Below are positions 1-11,556 of a stretch of DNA of 64,000 bases, piece after piece. A program made the translations under genes and the position numbers. Origin of the DNA: Bemisia tabaci (taxonomy: Eukaryota; Arthropoda; Insecta; Hemiptera; Aleyrodidae); contig NC_092797.1 in NCBI RefSeq assembly GCF_918797505.1, forward strand, positions 31,385,372 to 31,449,371, read 5' to 3'. The first letter of the stretch is position 1, and each line of letters begins with the position of its first letter. A model generated the notes under the pieces. It did not search any database. It was not told where the DNA came from and worked only from the letters and a program-made list of their open reading frames with translations.

Positions 1-338
1 TCATACTTCATCCAGGCGTGAGCTAAATCAGGTCCTGCTCACACTTCATTTTAAATTTTAAATTCCGCTCGTCAGAAGTCATAAAAATGTCAGCTGAATC
101 TTTCAGCCGCCGCAACACCTTCGAACCCCGTTTATCCTCGAAGAGGAGCACCGAGACTAACTTTCTTTATCGCTCCTTAAGTGCCCTTTCATTGCGGGTT
201 TCAAATTCGCAAATAAGGTAGTGAAGTGCTCAGTTTTGCAAGCTTGGAGTGCTCCTCTCGATCCACCCCCTCCCCCTCCCCCGCATCCCCTGGAGAGCAC
301 CCGCTTGACGTCACCGTGATTTTTGACGCAGAGCAGCG
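1..338. other. unassigned intergenic DNA
   Basis: No gene or repeat family is recognised here. A C-rich stretch lies near 265-295 and a CRE-like TGACGTCA near 307. The last four bases, AGCG, are the left target duplication of the family-B element that follows. Confidence 0.5.
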
Positions 339-470
339 CTGCCGCGCTAGGGAAAAACGCCGCATGAGCCGTTAGACGTCGCCAAATTGCCTTCGTTAAA
401 ATTCAAATTTTCAGGAAAATCCGTATACATTCTTCCTCCAACTTTTCGGCTAATTTTATTCACTATTAGA

Positions 471-744
471 CAGGGTTGCAATTTTTATGAAACATAAAAT
501 CTTGAAATTTTATGTGATATATTTCATGAAATTGCAGAAACCATGAAAAATAGTTTTCGAAATTAAATACAACATCAAATGGAAGGCGACAGGTTTTTGC
601 AGCTTTTTCCTGATATTTAGGGCGTGTTGCATACGCAGGCCCTGAAAATATGCTTCATATATTTCACGACTTCGTGAAATTTCATGAAATATTTCACGGA
701 AATTTTCAATATGTCATATTTTTTATTTGAACCGTGCAACCCTG
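471..744. mobile_element. hAT-type non-autonomous element, CAGGGTTGCA ends
   Basis: The ends CAGGGTTGCA and TGCAACCCTG are perfect inverted repeats. They are flanked by CTATTAGA (463-470) and CTATCAGA (745-752), an 8-bp duplication with one mismatch. CAGGG-type ends with 8-bp duplications are the hAT signature. The 274-bp interior is AT-rich, contains iterated TTTCATGAAATAT-like inverted motifs and has no transposase. It sits inside a family-B element. Confidence 0.8.
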
Positions 745-1774
745 CTATCAGATCTAAATAAACCAGAAATTTCAATAGAGAATATTCGTAACTTTCTTCA
801 AAATAAAAATTTGTTATAGAAGGAAATTTGGCAATTGTCGAATGTACACTGAAAAAAAAATTCTCGGCGTTTTTACCAAGGTCCGTTGGTACCTTTACCA
901 TCTCACTTTTTTTTTTACCAATTTTTGGTAATTTTACAAAGACAGACTGGTAAGCTTACTTAAAAACCGGTATTTTTACTGTTTTTTTTTCAGGTAAGAA
1001 TACCACTTTTATTGGTAATCCATTCCTGGTAACTTTGCCATTTTATCTCGGTAATTCTACCACAGTCGATAAAAAATATCGGCGTTTTTACCAAGGTCCA
1101 GTAAAATTACCGAGAAAGTCAATAATTTTACCGAGATTTCTCGGTAAAATTGCCAATTCCATAAATGGTAATTTTACCAAGAAAAAACCGGGATCAAATA
1201 GAACCCTAAATTCTCGATAATTTTACCCTGTTCTTAGTAAATACACCGAGATTTTTTTTTTCAGTGCACATACGGCGTTCTTCCATAGTACGGCGGAGCG
1301 GAGCCTCAGAGGGTCGAATCGACAACTGTGTTTCCTCTTTTCACCGCGTGCACCTTTTTAAAGGCTCGACTTCATTAAACAGTTCTTACTTTTCGCGTTC
1401 GTGCCTCTTGCGCCAGAGAGGGTGTGAGCCAACTTCGTGAAATTTCATGAAATATTTCACGGAAATTTTCAATACGTCATATTTTTCATTTCAACCGTGC
1501 AACCCTGCTATTAGATCTGAACAATCTGGAAATCTCAATGGAGAATATTCGTAACTTTCTTTAAAAATAAAAATTTTTTATCGAAGGAAATTTGGCTATT
1601 GTCGAATGTACATACGGCGTTCTTCCATAGTACGGCGGGGCGCGGAGCTTCAGAGGGTCGAATCGACAACTGTGTTTCCTCTTTTCACCGCGTGCACCTT
1701 TTTAAAGGCTCGACTTCATTAAACAGTTCTTACTTTTCGCGTTCGTGCCTCTCGCGCCGGAGAGGGTGTGAGCC
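669..1774. repeat. tandem duplication of a ~342-bp unit, one copy interrupted
   Basis: Unit 1 is 669-1431 and unit 2 is 1432-1774. Both run from ACTTCGTGAAATTTCATG to GGTGTGAGCC with about 90-95 % identity by eye. Unit 1 is longer only because it holds the 418-bp inverted-repeat insertion at 848-1265. Unit 2 therefore preserves the empty target site, CGAATGTACATACGGCG, near 1604-1620. The unit spans the right half of the hAT-like element, the right end of the family-B element and its flank, so it duplicated after both had inserted. Confidence 0.85.
848..1265. mobile_element. 418-bp TIR element, ACTGAAAAAAAA ends
   Basis: The ends are ACTGAAAAAAAAATTCTCGG and its near inverse, CCGAGATTTTTTTTTTCAGT. 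Comparison with the uninterrupted tandem copy at 1600-1620 gives a 4-bp target duplication, GTAC (844-847) and GCAC (1266-1269) with one mismatch; a 2-bp TA reading is also possible. The interior is full of GGTAA/TTACC iterations in both orientations. There is no coding capacity. Confidence 0.75.
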
Positions 1775-2052
1775 TTGCGCTGGTGTTTCGTGCCGCGGCG
1801 AATACGTTCCTCGCTCGCCGTCGGTGGCGAGTCACTGAACTTGCTGTTGCGTGTGAATTAGGGCGCTGCGGGAAAAAAGGGAATAAAACCACCCCAGAGG
1901 AGCGCCGGAATGTTTCGAACAATTTCGGAAAACCGTGCAACGCGTCATCGACTATCGCCCCGGCGGCTTTTTTTTCGCCTGCTTTAATTGGATTTTTTTA
2001 GCAGTGGGGTTGCTTTTTCATTCCCGGAAAATGAAAAATTGTGACGAATGTA

Positions 2053-2461
2053 TTGCCGGGTTAAGATGAAACGCCGTAAAAACCATCGGACTTTGCCGAA
2101 ATTCCTCTGATAAAAAACGAATTTTCAGGGAAGCTTATGAATGAAGGGGACGCCTAGTGAAAGGGTGGCGACAGGGGGTTTTAGAAGAAATGAGGGTTTG
2201 TCAACTCCCTGAAGGGCTTTGAGAGGATAGGGGACTTTGGCGGCTAGGGGTCGCAGAGCGCCAAAGAGCGATATAAAAGCGGCTTCATACGTACAACTTA
2301 TGAATGTTTTCCTCTCATAAATTTGGAGAATTTCGCAATTGAATCTTTCTATGGAGAATCTCAAGAAGAAATATTCATAACTTTCCTTAAAAATAAATAT
2401 TTATTGGGAAAAATCGGGCATTTTCCGAATGTTTACGTGGCGTTTCTACTCAGTGCAGCAG
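2053..2461. mobile_element. degenerate family-B MITE interrupted by a LINE tail
   Basis: The left end TTGCCGGGTTAAGA is followed by ACGCCGTAAAAACC. The right end CTCAGTGCAGCAG matches the family-B terminus base for base in length. No 4-bp duplication survives. A 5'-truncated LINE tail (2144-2294) is inserted in the middle. Confidence 0.6.
2144..2294 (+). pseudogene. 5'-truncated LINE tail (C-terminus of ORF2)
   Basis: Reading from 2148 to the TAA at 2276 gives 43 codons ending in WRLGVAERQRAI. This matches the C-terminal tail found in three other fragments of this window (4141, 18829 and 59112). Upstream residues, KGWRQGVLEEM then CQLPEGL, align with the KMWIDGIQQEM and CDLPGELW of the 18.8-kb copy, which is the Arg/Gly-rich end of insect non-LTR retrotransposon polymerases. 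One Trp codon is TGA, so it is dead. It is flanked by a ~12-bp duplication, AGCTTATGAATG (2132-2143) and AACTTATGAATG (2295-2306), as expected for target-primed insertion. The LINE clade is not assigned. Confidence 0.7.
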
Positions 2462-2512
2462 CACATTTTACCGTCCCTTTTAAAAGGTTGGGCGGCAATT
2501 TTTATGCCAATA

Positions 2513-2760
2513 CTGTCATACTAAGGCAGAACACCGTATAAACCATCAGGCGTTGCCAAATTTCCTTCGAGAAATCATACCTTTTCGGGGAAATTTGAGA
2601 ATAATTCACCCTCGATTTCTTGGAGGGTTTTTCGTAATTTGATCCAAAAAGTCTGATTTCAAGGGAGAATATTCATAACATTCCTCATGAATAAATATTT
2701 TCTGAGAGTAAATTTGGCAAAATTGGAATGCTTATACGACGTTTTTACTTAGCACGGTAG
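2513..2760. mobile_element. family-B MITE
   Basis: It begins CTGTCATACTAAGG and ends CTTAGCACGGTAG. The 4-bp duplication is AATA at 2509-2512 and 2761-2764. The interior carries the family features: GTTGCCAAATTTCC beside the left end and its inverse on the right, with an AT-rich centre. Confidence 0.8.
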
Positions 2761-2764
2761 AATA

Positions 2765-3608
2765 GAGGACGGTAAGTAGCATTCTAATTCGGTTATTTCA
2801 TACCCTGAACAAGGCAGATTATATAATTTGTAGTGGTTTTTCCTGGAATTTAAGTTTTTTGAACTGGAAATTTTTAAACTGCCATAATTCATTGGTTTGT
2901 CATTTTTGGGTGCTTTTTTCCAAACATTCCCAAAACTCCCTCTAATTACACAATCGAGGCCAGCGATTCTGATAAACGTAGTTCTGAGAAAAGCTATTTT
3001 GAAAATTTTCAACCGTCAAGTTAAGGGCATGAAATTGCTCGATTATAGTGTACCTCTTACGCCTGCACAAAAATGAAGTACCTAAACAAAATGTAACTTG
3101 GTCTTCAGAACGCTGGAAATTTAGTTCCATAGAAATCTTACAATCCGATATTTCGATCCTACTCTACAAAGATCGTCACTTTACCAAAAACTTTGGACTC
3201 ATGTCCCTGTTCCTGTAGACAATCAAATGTATAGGAAATCTGTTTTATTTAGCTTTTTGCAAAAGAGATGAATGAATAATGAGGAATCAAAATAAAAAAA
3301 AAATGTAACTAAAAGTAATACATTAACATAATTTCTCCAAACTTACAACGTTGCGTGTATACAACGTGCACTTTTACTAAAGTCCCACCTCGTGGATCGC
3401 TTCGAACGAATCCAAACATCGTGAGCGAAAACGCTTTCGCTCGACAAAAACTCAAAACACATGCAACCGAAAATGAGCAAATTTGAGTCATGGAAATATA
3501 GGACGTCGTCGCTTTTCGTTAAGGTCATGAATCAGCGTTAACTGCGTGAATTTCCGTGCTGAGTAACATTTACAACCTCTCAGTCTCCCGTTCTCGCGGG
3601 CTTCTCTC
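2765..3608. other. no gene seen
   Basis: AT-rich intergenic DNA. Short open frames here have no recognisable motif, and I see no repeat family of this window. Confidence 0.4.
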
Positions 3609-3772
3609 CAGTGGCGTGGTGTGCTTCGATACACATCGATATTTCCTCATTTGAAGCTATGGTAAAGGATCGATTATTAAGGTGTTCGTTGCGAACACCC
3701 TGATACTCGATCCTTTTCCACAGGTTTAAATGGCAGATTAATCGATATATCGCAAAGCACGCCACGCCACTG
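3609..3772. mobile_element. family-A hAT MITE, copy 1
   Basis: The ends are CAGTGGCGTGGTGTG and CACGCCACGCCACTG. The 8-bp flanks are CTTCTCTC (3601-3608) and CTGCTCTC (3773-3780), 7/8 identical. The whole element folds on itself. It carries TCGATTATT near the middle and a central perfect hairpin, GGTGTTCG-TTG-CGAACACC. It has no coding capacity. Confidence 0.9.
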
Positions 3773-4140
3773 CTGCTCTCCCGCCCACAACAATGCGGAT
3801 GCCAAGAAGTAGCGGGAGTCTTGAATTTCCCGGGCGGCAACCCTTGTATATTACTCGGATTTCGCCTTAAATTTGACATCACCGATCGGGGTATTTGCGT
3901 GGTGACCATGTATTACAGGTGACCGATTTCGTCAGCTGATCCCAGCTCGGGGTCGCGCGAGCTAGGCCTCTCAATCGCGATGTTAAAAGCCACGGTTCCA
4001 CCAACGGCATGTGACGCGAAATTGGTCGCGCGAAACCTATCGTGTATCGCAGATGCGTCAATTTCGTCACTCACAGAATCGTATTTTGATGGTATCTGAA
4101 AATAGAGTAGCAAAAAATAATTACACGGGAGCGTTCCGTA

Positions 4141-4257
4141 AAGGGGTGGCGGCGGGGCGTTGACGAAGAAATGCTGCGGTGTCAGTTGCCCGATAACCTC
4201 TGGGAGAACAGGCATATCTGGCGTTTGGGTGTCGCAGAACGCCAGAGAGCATTGTAG
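4141..4257 (+). pseudogene. LINE ORF2 C-terminal fragment
   Basis: Thirty-nine codons read without interruption to a TAG: KGWRRGVDEEM, then CQLPDNLW, then WRLGVAERQRAL. This is the same tail as at 2148 and 18829, here with an intact frame. The reverse transcriptase and endonuclease are missing, consistent with 5' truncation. The stretch upstream of 4141 does not extend the homology by eye, and I found no clear duplication. Confidence 0.65.
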
Positions 4258-5924
4258 AAGCGACATTATATATATAAAAAATAATTATAAGATATGTCCT
4301 AAACCCAAATTTTTACTTCTATTATCACCTAATTAATCTAAATACCTAATCTAAAGTTTTACTTCTAATAGCACAAAGTAACAATGATGTCAATCATCGC
4401 AGCGCGCGCATACCATGGTTTCTTCCACCTTGCTTTCATCCGTGTTTTAAACGGAGCAATCAGGCCAAATTTCTGCTGCTCTTCCTAAATGCGCAAAAAA
4501 TGACCTAGTTTCGGGCAAGACAGAAGTAAGTGACAATATTTCTCCAGGGAGTCAATGAAAACTGTGCTTTCAAGTAAAATGCCTCCCACACAATACGTAA
4601 CCACGAAAGCATGCAGAAGATAGCATTTTACGGCTGTCTCTCCGAACAATAACCTAGCATGAAAATGAAATACCCTTTCAATGTACTTGACATAAAATTA
4701 GTCGATTTTTAATCATCCAAACGAATTCTGGGAGTCTTTCGGAAGATTAGTGACAATTTTTTAAAGAACGGAACGTTCTTTCAATACAATTTTCCGGTCA
4801 GAAGCTTCTGAGCCCGTTTCCGCAAAACTTTATTTTTGCACTTACTGATCTCTTCGATATCACGGCAGATTTGTATATCTCTCTTTAATGAATCTACGGT
4901 GGAGGATATCGTTTATGTACTACCTACTGCGGTGGTTTGATGGGCGATATCTCCGTTACTATTGAACGTAAAAACTAGGCGTTTAGACAGATCGTATTAT
5001 TTTTTCGTAGTTTAAAAGCTTAAACAAGCAAAACCGCGAATTTAAGACTGGGGCAACGGACCTATTCGCGCAGCCGGGTGCATTGACTTTAAATCTGTTC
5101 TTTTGTCACAGACTTTGGTGGCGCAAGTCGTACACGTCGGTGGTGATAACATGCACGTTTGAAATAATTGAACTTGAAGTATGGTGCAGCCAACTTTGCG
5201 TCCCGCACTTCCTGTGAAACCGAGGCTTTAAACTTATGAGGCTCAAAGGCCGAGGGAGCGTGACAAACCGGGAAGCGGGAAGAAATAAAACACATCGTTT
5301 ATCCGTTTTTCTTTGTTTCGTTAATTTAATCACAGCCACTCTCAGAAGTCAAACTTTCCCCCTCTTACAGCGCCGTTCCTCGACTGTTGAAAGTGTTTAA
5401 TGTCCCGTCAGACGAACTTCGTATACAAGCGTTTGATAACGGTATTTTGGGTCTTTTCTTGATTTGATTTTTCCTTATTCTTCTTCTTGGCTGTGCTGCT
5501 CCATGCATAATCAACCCTCAATCTAGTCTAAGGGCTCAGGTAATAAGGTAATTTGTGTTTCACGCCACCCCAATTTCGGGAAATGATAAACTGCAGCTAT
5601 TACGCCTGTAGAACAGAAGCAGGTATGCTTGCGGTTTCAATGAGCATATTCTCTCATTCGTACAGAAAAGTCGAAGTATTTTATCAGGGAAAGATATAGC
5701 CACACTTACACACCTTCTTGGTTTATTTTTCTAATTGGAAAACTTTTGATAGCATCCCGTTTATCCAAAAGAATGTCATACTATATTTCTCTTACACACG
5801 GTTGCAAGGTTCAGGGAAAACCTGGAAAAGTCAAGGTATATGCTCCAAGTCAGGAAAATTCTCAGGACTGCAGCTGAACAGCAAAAACATTATTAAACTT
5901 GATTAAATATGCAACCTTGTGAAT
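4258..5924. other. no gene seen
   Basis: Intergenic sequence with scattered short open frames and no recognised protein motif. Nothing repetitive was recognised beyond simple AT-rich stretches such as 4268-4290. Confidence 0.4.
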
Positions 5925-6410
5925 GCAATTTGAGTGGCCCTGGAGTTGAAATATAGCATTACCTATACGTATTTTGGTTTAGCGTGATGTCTGAAGGACG
6001 ATATCTGAACAGTCGGAACACGAGAGTGAAAAATCAAGTTCGCCTTCAACTCAACGGATACTATTTGAGTGGCTTAGGAGTTGGAATAGTTTTATCATGC
6101 ATTTGGGATTAGCATGATGTCCAAAAGACGATTGACTTTCGTTGTAATCTTCGCGATTTGAATGGCTGTGGCAGCGAAAAGATCAGTTAATTTAATTCGA
6201 TTCTCTCTTTGGAAAGATATTTTGATAATGACATTCAAATAAGTTTCAAAAGTTAGAATGTAGCCCCTCTCTCGCGCTCGCACTCGTTTGAATAATCGAA
6301 AGCGAGAGTGAGAAACAAAGTTCGCCTTCAACTCGATAGACGCAATTTGTGCGGCTCAAGAGTTGAAATAGTTGTATCACGCGTTTCGGTGACCAATCAA
6401 TTTTTAATGA
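5925..6410. repeat. three spaced direct repeats (~110 bp unit)
   Basis: A unit containing CAAGTTCGCCTTCAACTC, then GAGTGGCTTAGGAGTTG, then TAGCATGATGTCCAAAAGAC appears as a partial copy near 5930-6000, a full copy near 6038-6132 and a third near 6318-6400. The copies are all in the same orientation and diverge by roughly 15-20 % by eye. Function is unknown; it may be local satellite seeding. Confidence 0.65.
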
Positions 6411-6913
6411 TAGCACCGACTTGTTCATTTCAAGTCCGACAATGGAGAATTTGCACGCAATTTTTTTATTGCTTCATCTGAAAGTGCCTAATGAGCTGAG
6501 TTCGCAGTATTTTTCATAATTTTTTTCTGACATGGGAAATTGGAGAAAAATTGATTTAAAAGTGAGAAAATGTGCCGCCTTGTGACGTCATCTGGCGGCA
6601 TTTCCCATTTAAACACATGTATTTTAGCAGAATCGGTTATTTTGTCATATCTCCTCTAATAATTGCTCAATTTATGAATCAAGGGTATCTTCGTGTTCAG
6701 TTCACTCAGAGGATTCCACTTAAACAGGAAATTCATCAAATTTCAGACCCTTGCAAATTCTCCATTCTAGGTATTTCCTAAGGCTCTAGAAGAATAAAGG
6801 CGGCAATTTTTGCACTCTAAATCGCTCAAAATCACTCAGAGCCTAATTATTTCGAACGGTGTACTCTTTATTTGTCTCGGCATCACCCAGAGGTTGTGGA
6901 CTTGTGACTATAC

Positions 6914-7125
6914 CTGTGGCTAGCACGATGGAGCATCACAATGTCTCTCTGGTGCAATCCTGGCAGCTTGTGCCTGATTTTTAATGAAATTGCAAATTTT
7001 CAGCCAAAAAATTTGGCGAATTTAAACCAAAGAAAAACTAACCAGTAAATATTAACTACACGTATGGGTTTCTTTGAGTTCTACTCGACATGTCAACACA
7101 AAATTGCCGTTACGTTTTCTCACTT
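6914..7125 (+). mobile_element. putative tRNA-derived SINE, copy 1
   Basis: The segment matches 36803-37022 along its length at roughly 70-75 % by eye. The better copy has a tRNA-like head with a B-box-like GATTCGATCC; this copy is decayed there. The shared 3' part contains CCAAAGAAAAACTAAC and AATATTAAC. Confidence 0.45.
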
Positions 7126-9552
7126 CGTGGCAAAAAGTTAAATTATGTGTCCTTTCATCAAAACATTCGACATTTCATCAGATGCTGCGCTCGGGGTTGA
7201 AAACCCGCACTTGACAGAATGTTGAGTCAACGGTTTCCACCCACCACCGCTGCTCTCGAGTCGAGTTGACGACAGTTAAGTGGGTCCATGACCACATAAT
7301 CCGTGCTTCAACAGTCATCCGCTGGTTTTTCGGACTCGGCGAGGGAGGGTCGCGGTGTTTTTCGTTCCCACTGGTTAAACGAGGAAAAATTATGAGGGTA
7401 AATTAAAAGTAATTTATTTTTCCTCCTCACTGGCGGGTGAAATTAAACTGCTCTTTAATTACCGCTGCAATACATGTTTAGTTAAGTTTGATTCAGTCAT
7501 CTCCCAGAATTGAACCAGTCCCGCTTCCTCCCGCGGTGTCACGGCATATGATGCAAGTTTTCCCCTCTCTCAACCGTTCATCTGTTGTGCTTTACATCGC
7601 GGTCGTCGTTGGATGTTCTAAAAATTATCTCTTGCCGTAGGTTTTACAAGTACATCCTCGCGCTGTATCCTTTAGCTTTTTCCTCCTCTTGGAGTCTCTC
7701 TCGCGCCACTTTCCTCCCCCTTTTTGTCTCATTCACTTTGTATCTGCACTCATACCGTCGCATCCACCCTCCCTCTCGTTCCCAGCAGTACTTCTGTCTC
7801 CCTTAAGCCTCAATTTCCGAGATCTGAGCATTTTATATTTCGCGTCTCCAGATCTCATTAGGTGATCCAATTATGCCATTGAAGTGTGAAAAGGTGGGAA
7901 GATTAAGAGATGTTGAATGGGTTGAAGGCTTCTTGAGCTGGATATTTGGCTCTCTTAGTCTCAGGCTTCCTATATATCATTAAATGAACGCAATGACTCT
8001 CTAGAAATATATAACCACCTTCTAGTCTTTTATCCTAGCAATGACTCGATAGAGCCCTTCCTGTTAATTTTATCTCTTGGATTTTTGATTAGATCTTTAT
8101 TTTGTAGGACGTACCTAGATAATTCCTGACATCGAACTTGAAACATGTTTAAGGGGGAAGATAGGAGAAGGGCGAAGGAGAAAGAGAGGAGGTTTAGGAG
8201 AGGGGAGAATGGGAAGGGGGAGGGTTGGAGAGAACGAGGAGTCAAAATTAAAAAAATTACGTTGAGAACTTTTGCTTCCCTCCTATCTTTCGAATGGCTA
8301 GCATTATTGAGAGTTACCGGTTTAGATCATAATCAATATTAACTGATGGGATCTTGTTTTAATGGCAAAACGTATAGCTATTTAACTCGACAATTTAGTG
8401 CGAAATTGACAACCGGTAACTTTTAATCTCTAAAGTAATCATGAAGGAGGCGGGAGCTTCTCATGCGAAATATTTTTAAGAACATCCTTGCACAGTTCGG
8501 TTATAATTATTACTGTGACAGCTGAAGGACCATCAGTGTGAGCACGGTAAAATTTAACTGAAATTAACGTTTCAAGGAACAATTTAAGCACTTACGACTT
8601 TTATTCCCGTCTTTAAGCGACTTAAACCACCATCAGGTTTACAAATCAGAGCACGTTCAAGGTCTTTTTAATTTTTTGCTTTGCCGTATTTTTCATAAAT
8701 TTTTATCTCCTTTTACGATTTTTTTAAACTTTTTTTCTAATTGTTTCATACTTTCTCTATCTCAGAAGTTAAACTTTAAATTCTTTGTTCGATCATATTA
8801 AAGAAAAAAATATCTTATAAAAAAAATCATATAAAATTAATATAATGTAGTCATTCACTGGCTTTCTCCTCTCTAGGTTGTATTTTCAAAGGATTTTCGT
8901 TCTGATATTCTCTTTTTCAAATATTTTGAACGCTGAGTTGGCAATGCGGTTGACGCTGGCAATGGTCGACTGAATGCTTTGTGAATGGAAGTGCCTCTGC
9001 TATAACACTCAAGTGTGCCTACACGTGTATAATTGCATCCCGCACAACAAACTCTACTCACCCGCAAAAAAACGAACAACCAACTCTTTCTTTTCAGCTG
9101 AAACTTTTTTGTGTGTTTTACTTTGGCAGGCAAGCCACAGCTTTTCACGGTGCGTCTGCAAATCGACGATTGCTCCCGGTTCCGACGCGGGGAGCACCCA
9201 GCGCCACCTTTGTGTTTTTCAGCAGAAAATCTTGGAATTAATCAAATTAAAGCCGGGTGAAACTGAGTGTAATTGAATTAATCCCAGTTCAACTCAAACT
9301 CCTCCCGTAAGACAGCTTTTTCTTCCCTCGTTTTCCCCCTCAGTCGCTTAATTTCAGCTCGAGCCGTAAATATTTTCGCGGAGCGAGTTTTTCCCACTGC
9401 GCCCATTGACATGCCCGCGCAAAGAGCGCATGAAATGCGAACCGAATGCGTCGGTAAACGGACGGAGCAGCATGAAATTTGACGAACGCGAGCAAATAAA
9501 TTGAAGGGGTAGTGATTTTTTCTGTTATGCAAATCGGCGGAGAGGTTCCGCG
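7126..9552. other. no gene seen; polypurine tract
   Basis: No gene recognised. A strongly purine-biased strand occurs at about 8153-8235 (GGGAGAAGGGCGAAGGAG-like runs), which could form triplex or simply be a degenerate simple repeat. Confidence 0.4.
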
Positions 9553-9804
9553 CCGCCGTGTTGAGGAAGAACGCCGTATGAACATTCGAGAGTTGCCAAA
9601 TTTCCCTCTATAAAACACGTCTTATTGACGAAATTCATGTACATTTTTCTTCGAAATTTTCAGATATTTTAGATTAAATTGCGTACAAAATTGACTAAAC
9701 ATTTTGGGGGAAATATTCACAATTTTCCCAGTAAATTAGGTTTTTATCGAAGGAAACTCGGCAACGTCTGAAGGTTCATACGGCGTTCTTCCTTAGCACG
9801 GCGG
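9553..9804. mobile_element. family-B MITE
   Basis: The ends are CCGCCGTGTTGAGGAAGAAC and the inverted CTTAGCACGGCGG. The flanks CGCG and CACG match 3/4. The TIR includes CGCCGTATGAACATTCGAGA followed by GTTGCCAAATTTCC, the best-conserved part of the family. Confidence 0.8.
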
Positions 9805-10105
9805 CACGGCTCTTGAAATTAATGAAGGCGCTCACTGAAAAATAGTTTTCGCCTTTGATTTATTCAGCCGTAAATTGATATTTCTTGTCCCGAGCGGGAT
9901 TCGCGGTTGCATCCGATTAATAATATTTACGCGGATAATTATCTCAGAATATGACACACTTAACTAGTGACGGGTCCATCTCGGGCTCTGGTTTTTTTCT
10001 GCGACCCTTTTCTCCCTATTATGACGAACTTTTTCTAAGAATTCCCGCGCTCGCCTTCCGAAAGTCGCCAGGTCGTTGCGCGGATCGATGGTAAATGACG
10101 TTCTC

Positions 10106-10270
10106 CAATGGCGTGGCATGAATTGCGATATATCGATTGTTATGCCATTTAAACCTATGGTAAAGAATCGATTATTAGGGTGTTCGTTGCGAACACCCAG
10201 TTTATCGATCCTTTTCCATAGGTTTAAATGGCATAAAAATCGATATATCGCAATTTACGCTACGCCACTG
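10106..10270. mobile_element. family-A hAT MITE, copy 2
   Basis: It starts CAATGGCGTGGCATG and ends TACGCCACTG. The 8-bp duplication ACGTTCTC is perfect (10098-10105 and 10271-10278). The central hairpin GGTGTTCG-TTG-CGAACACC is intact. Long terminal arms include CGATATATCGAT on each side. Confidence 0.92.
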
Positions 10271-11083
10271 ACGTTCTCGTGACGTATTTCGACGCGATTT
10301 GGCATCGACGCCCGGCGACGGCGAACCGTGCCATTTACTCGACCGTTTTTCTAACGAAGCAGGTGATCAATCAAGTTCACTTTCAACGCGGTCATAATAA
10401 TGGACTCCCGACTTGCCGCGGTTTTTGAAACCGGCTGCGAGGGAGGGCGGCGCGCTAATCAGGGTTTGAAACGTTTAATACTAATAATACTTTGCTCAAG
10501 AAAAATATGAAAGGTGCCACTAAACCTCTCCCGCAAATGCACCGCCAACGAGTGGTGACGCGGGCGGCCCTTAATTCACTCGCGAAAAAAGAGTTTTTGA
10601 CAGCTTTTCTAGCGCGGCACTTGCACTTTTATACGTTTTTTTTTTTTTGATCGTTCATTCCCCGACTGAACTTTTATAAATTTAATGTGAAAGTGACAAA
10701 CTTTTTTGCTTAATTTTTTTTCTTTTTCTTCTTAAATCTAAAACATTGAAAAAACTCGGAATATTGGAAGCTAACCGCGGAGAGCTTTCGTGCATTTTAT
10801 AAAAGTGAGACGGTGGGGCAATTTTTCTCAATACTTGAGTCAGCGGCGTGGCACGGCGTGCCTCAAGAGCATACTCTGGGATATTTTCTCGGTGCATCGG
10901 ATATCCCCCCCCCCCCCCATTCCGTTAGGATGGAAGGGATTATAAAGTTGTATGAGTGGTGCGGTAGCTCTGAGAGGGTGGACCCGGAGATCTTGCATTG
11001 AAATCATGAACCATCCCGTGATAATTTTCATTGAAATGGACTCTTCCTGCAGGATATAACACTGTAAGAGGAAAGTATAATTT

Positions 11084-11220
11084 GACTACGTGTTTCAAGT
11101 AGGAACTGTACAATTTCTGGCTCAGTTTAAAAATAATTTATTTACCATTAGTCTCCCTGGAGACATACATGTTTTTACAGATGAGCCAGAAATTTCAGTT
11201 CCTAATTGCAAAATGTGGTC
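11084..11220. mobile_element. family-D palindromic element, copy 1
   Basis: The arms are AATTTCTGGCTCA with upstream AGGAACT, and GAGCCAGAAATT with downstream AGTTCC. The ends are GACTAC and GTGGTC. Homologous copies lie at 23302 and 32325. It is about 137 bp with no coding capacity; the superfamily is unassigned. Confidence 0.75.
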
Positions 11221-11302
11221 GAATTGCAGATGTGATAAAAACTTCATATGAGTTTCGTTCGTGACGTCGTGACATGGTTACACAAGTCAAGGTATCAAGA
11301 AA

Positions 11303-11556
11303 CACTGAAAAAAAAAAAATACACATTGGATCTAGTGTCCAGCCTCTTAAGAACATCGACAAGAAAAAGTACTCTTGACTCAATCAGAATCTAGCTTAAA
11401 TCAAGAACCAAGCTTCTTAATTTAAACGGATTTTGTTTTGATTCAAGCAAAAATCCGATTGAATCAAGAGTATTTTTTCTTGTCAATATTTTCAAGAGTC
11501 TGGACTCTAGATCCAACGTGTTTTTTTTTTTTTCCTTTTTTTTTCCCCCTTCAGTG
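11303..11556. mobile_element. family-C palindromic element, copy 1
   Basis: The ends are CACTGAAAAAAA and a T-rich right end finishing TTCAGTG. Inside, ATTGGATCTAGTGTCCAG, AAGAAAAAGTACTCTTGA and AATCAGAATCTAGC have inverted partners across almost the full length. No clear target duplication at this copy. It matches 42613 and 50868. Confidence 0.8.

Larger units (their letters stand above)
339..1296. mobile_element. family-B MITE with two nested insertions
   Basis: The left end reads CTGCCGCGCTAGGGAAAAAC and the right end is its inverted match (TACGGCGTTCTTCC ... ACGGCGG). The 4-bp AGCG is repeated on both sides (335-338 and 1297-1300). The element would be about 250 bp, but it is split by a hAT-like element (471-744) and by a second inverted-repeat element (848-1265). 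It has no coding capacity. Family B recurs about 15 times in the window, always with 4-bp duplications where these are intact; the transposase superfamily is unassigned. Confidence 0.8.

Noticed and set aside
9340..9618. A recurring peptide (FYRGKFGNSR-like) in frames near 9.5, 24.7, 33.5 and 33.7 kb that looks like a small protein family
   Set aside because: It is the translation of the conserved family-B MITE inverted repeat, so the similarity is at DNA level and carries no coding signal.
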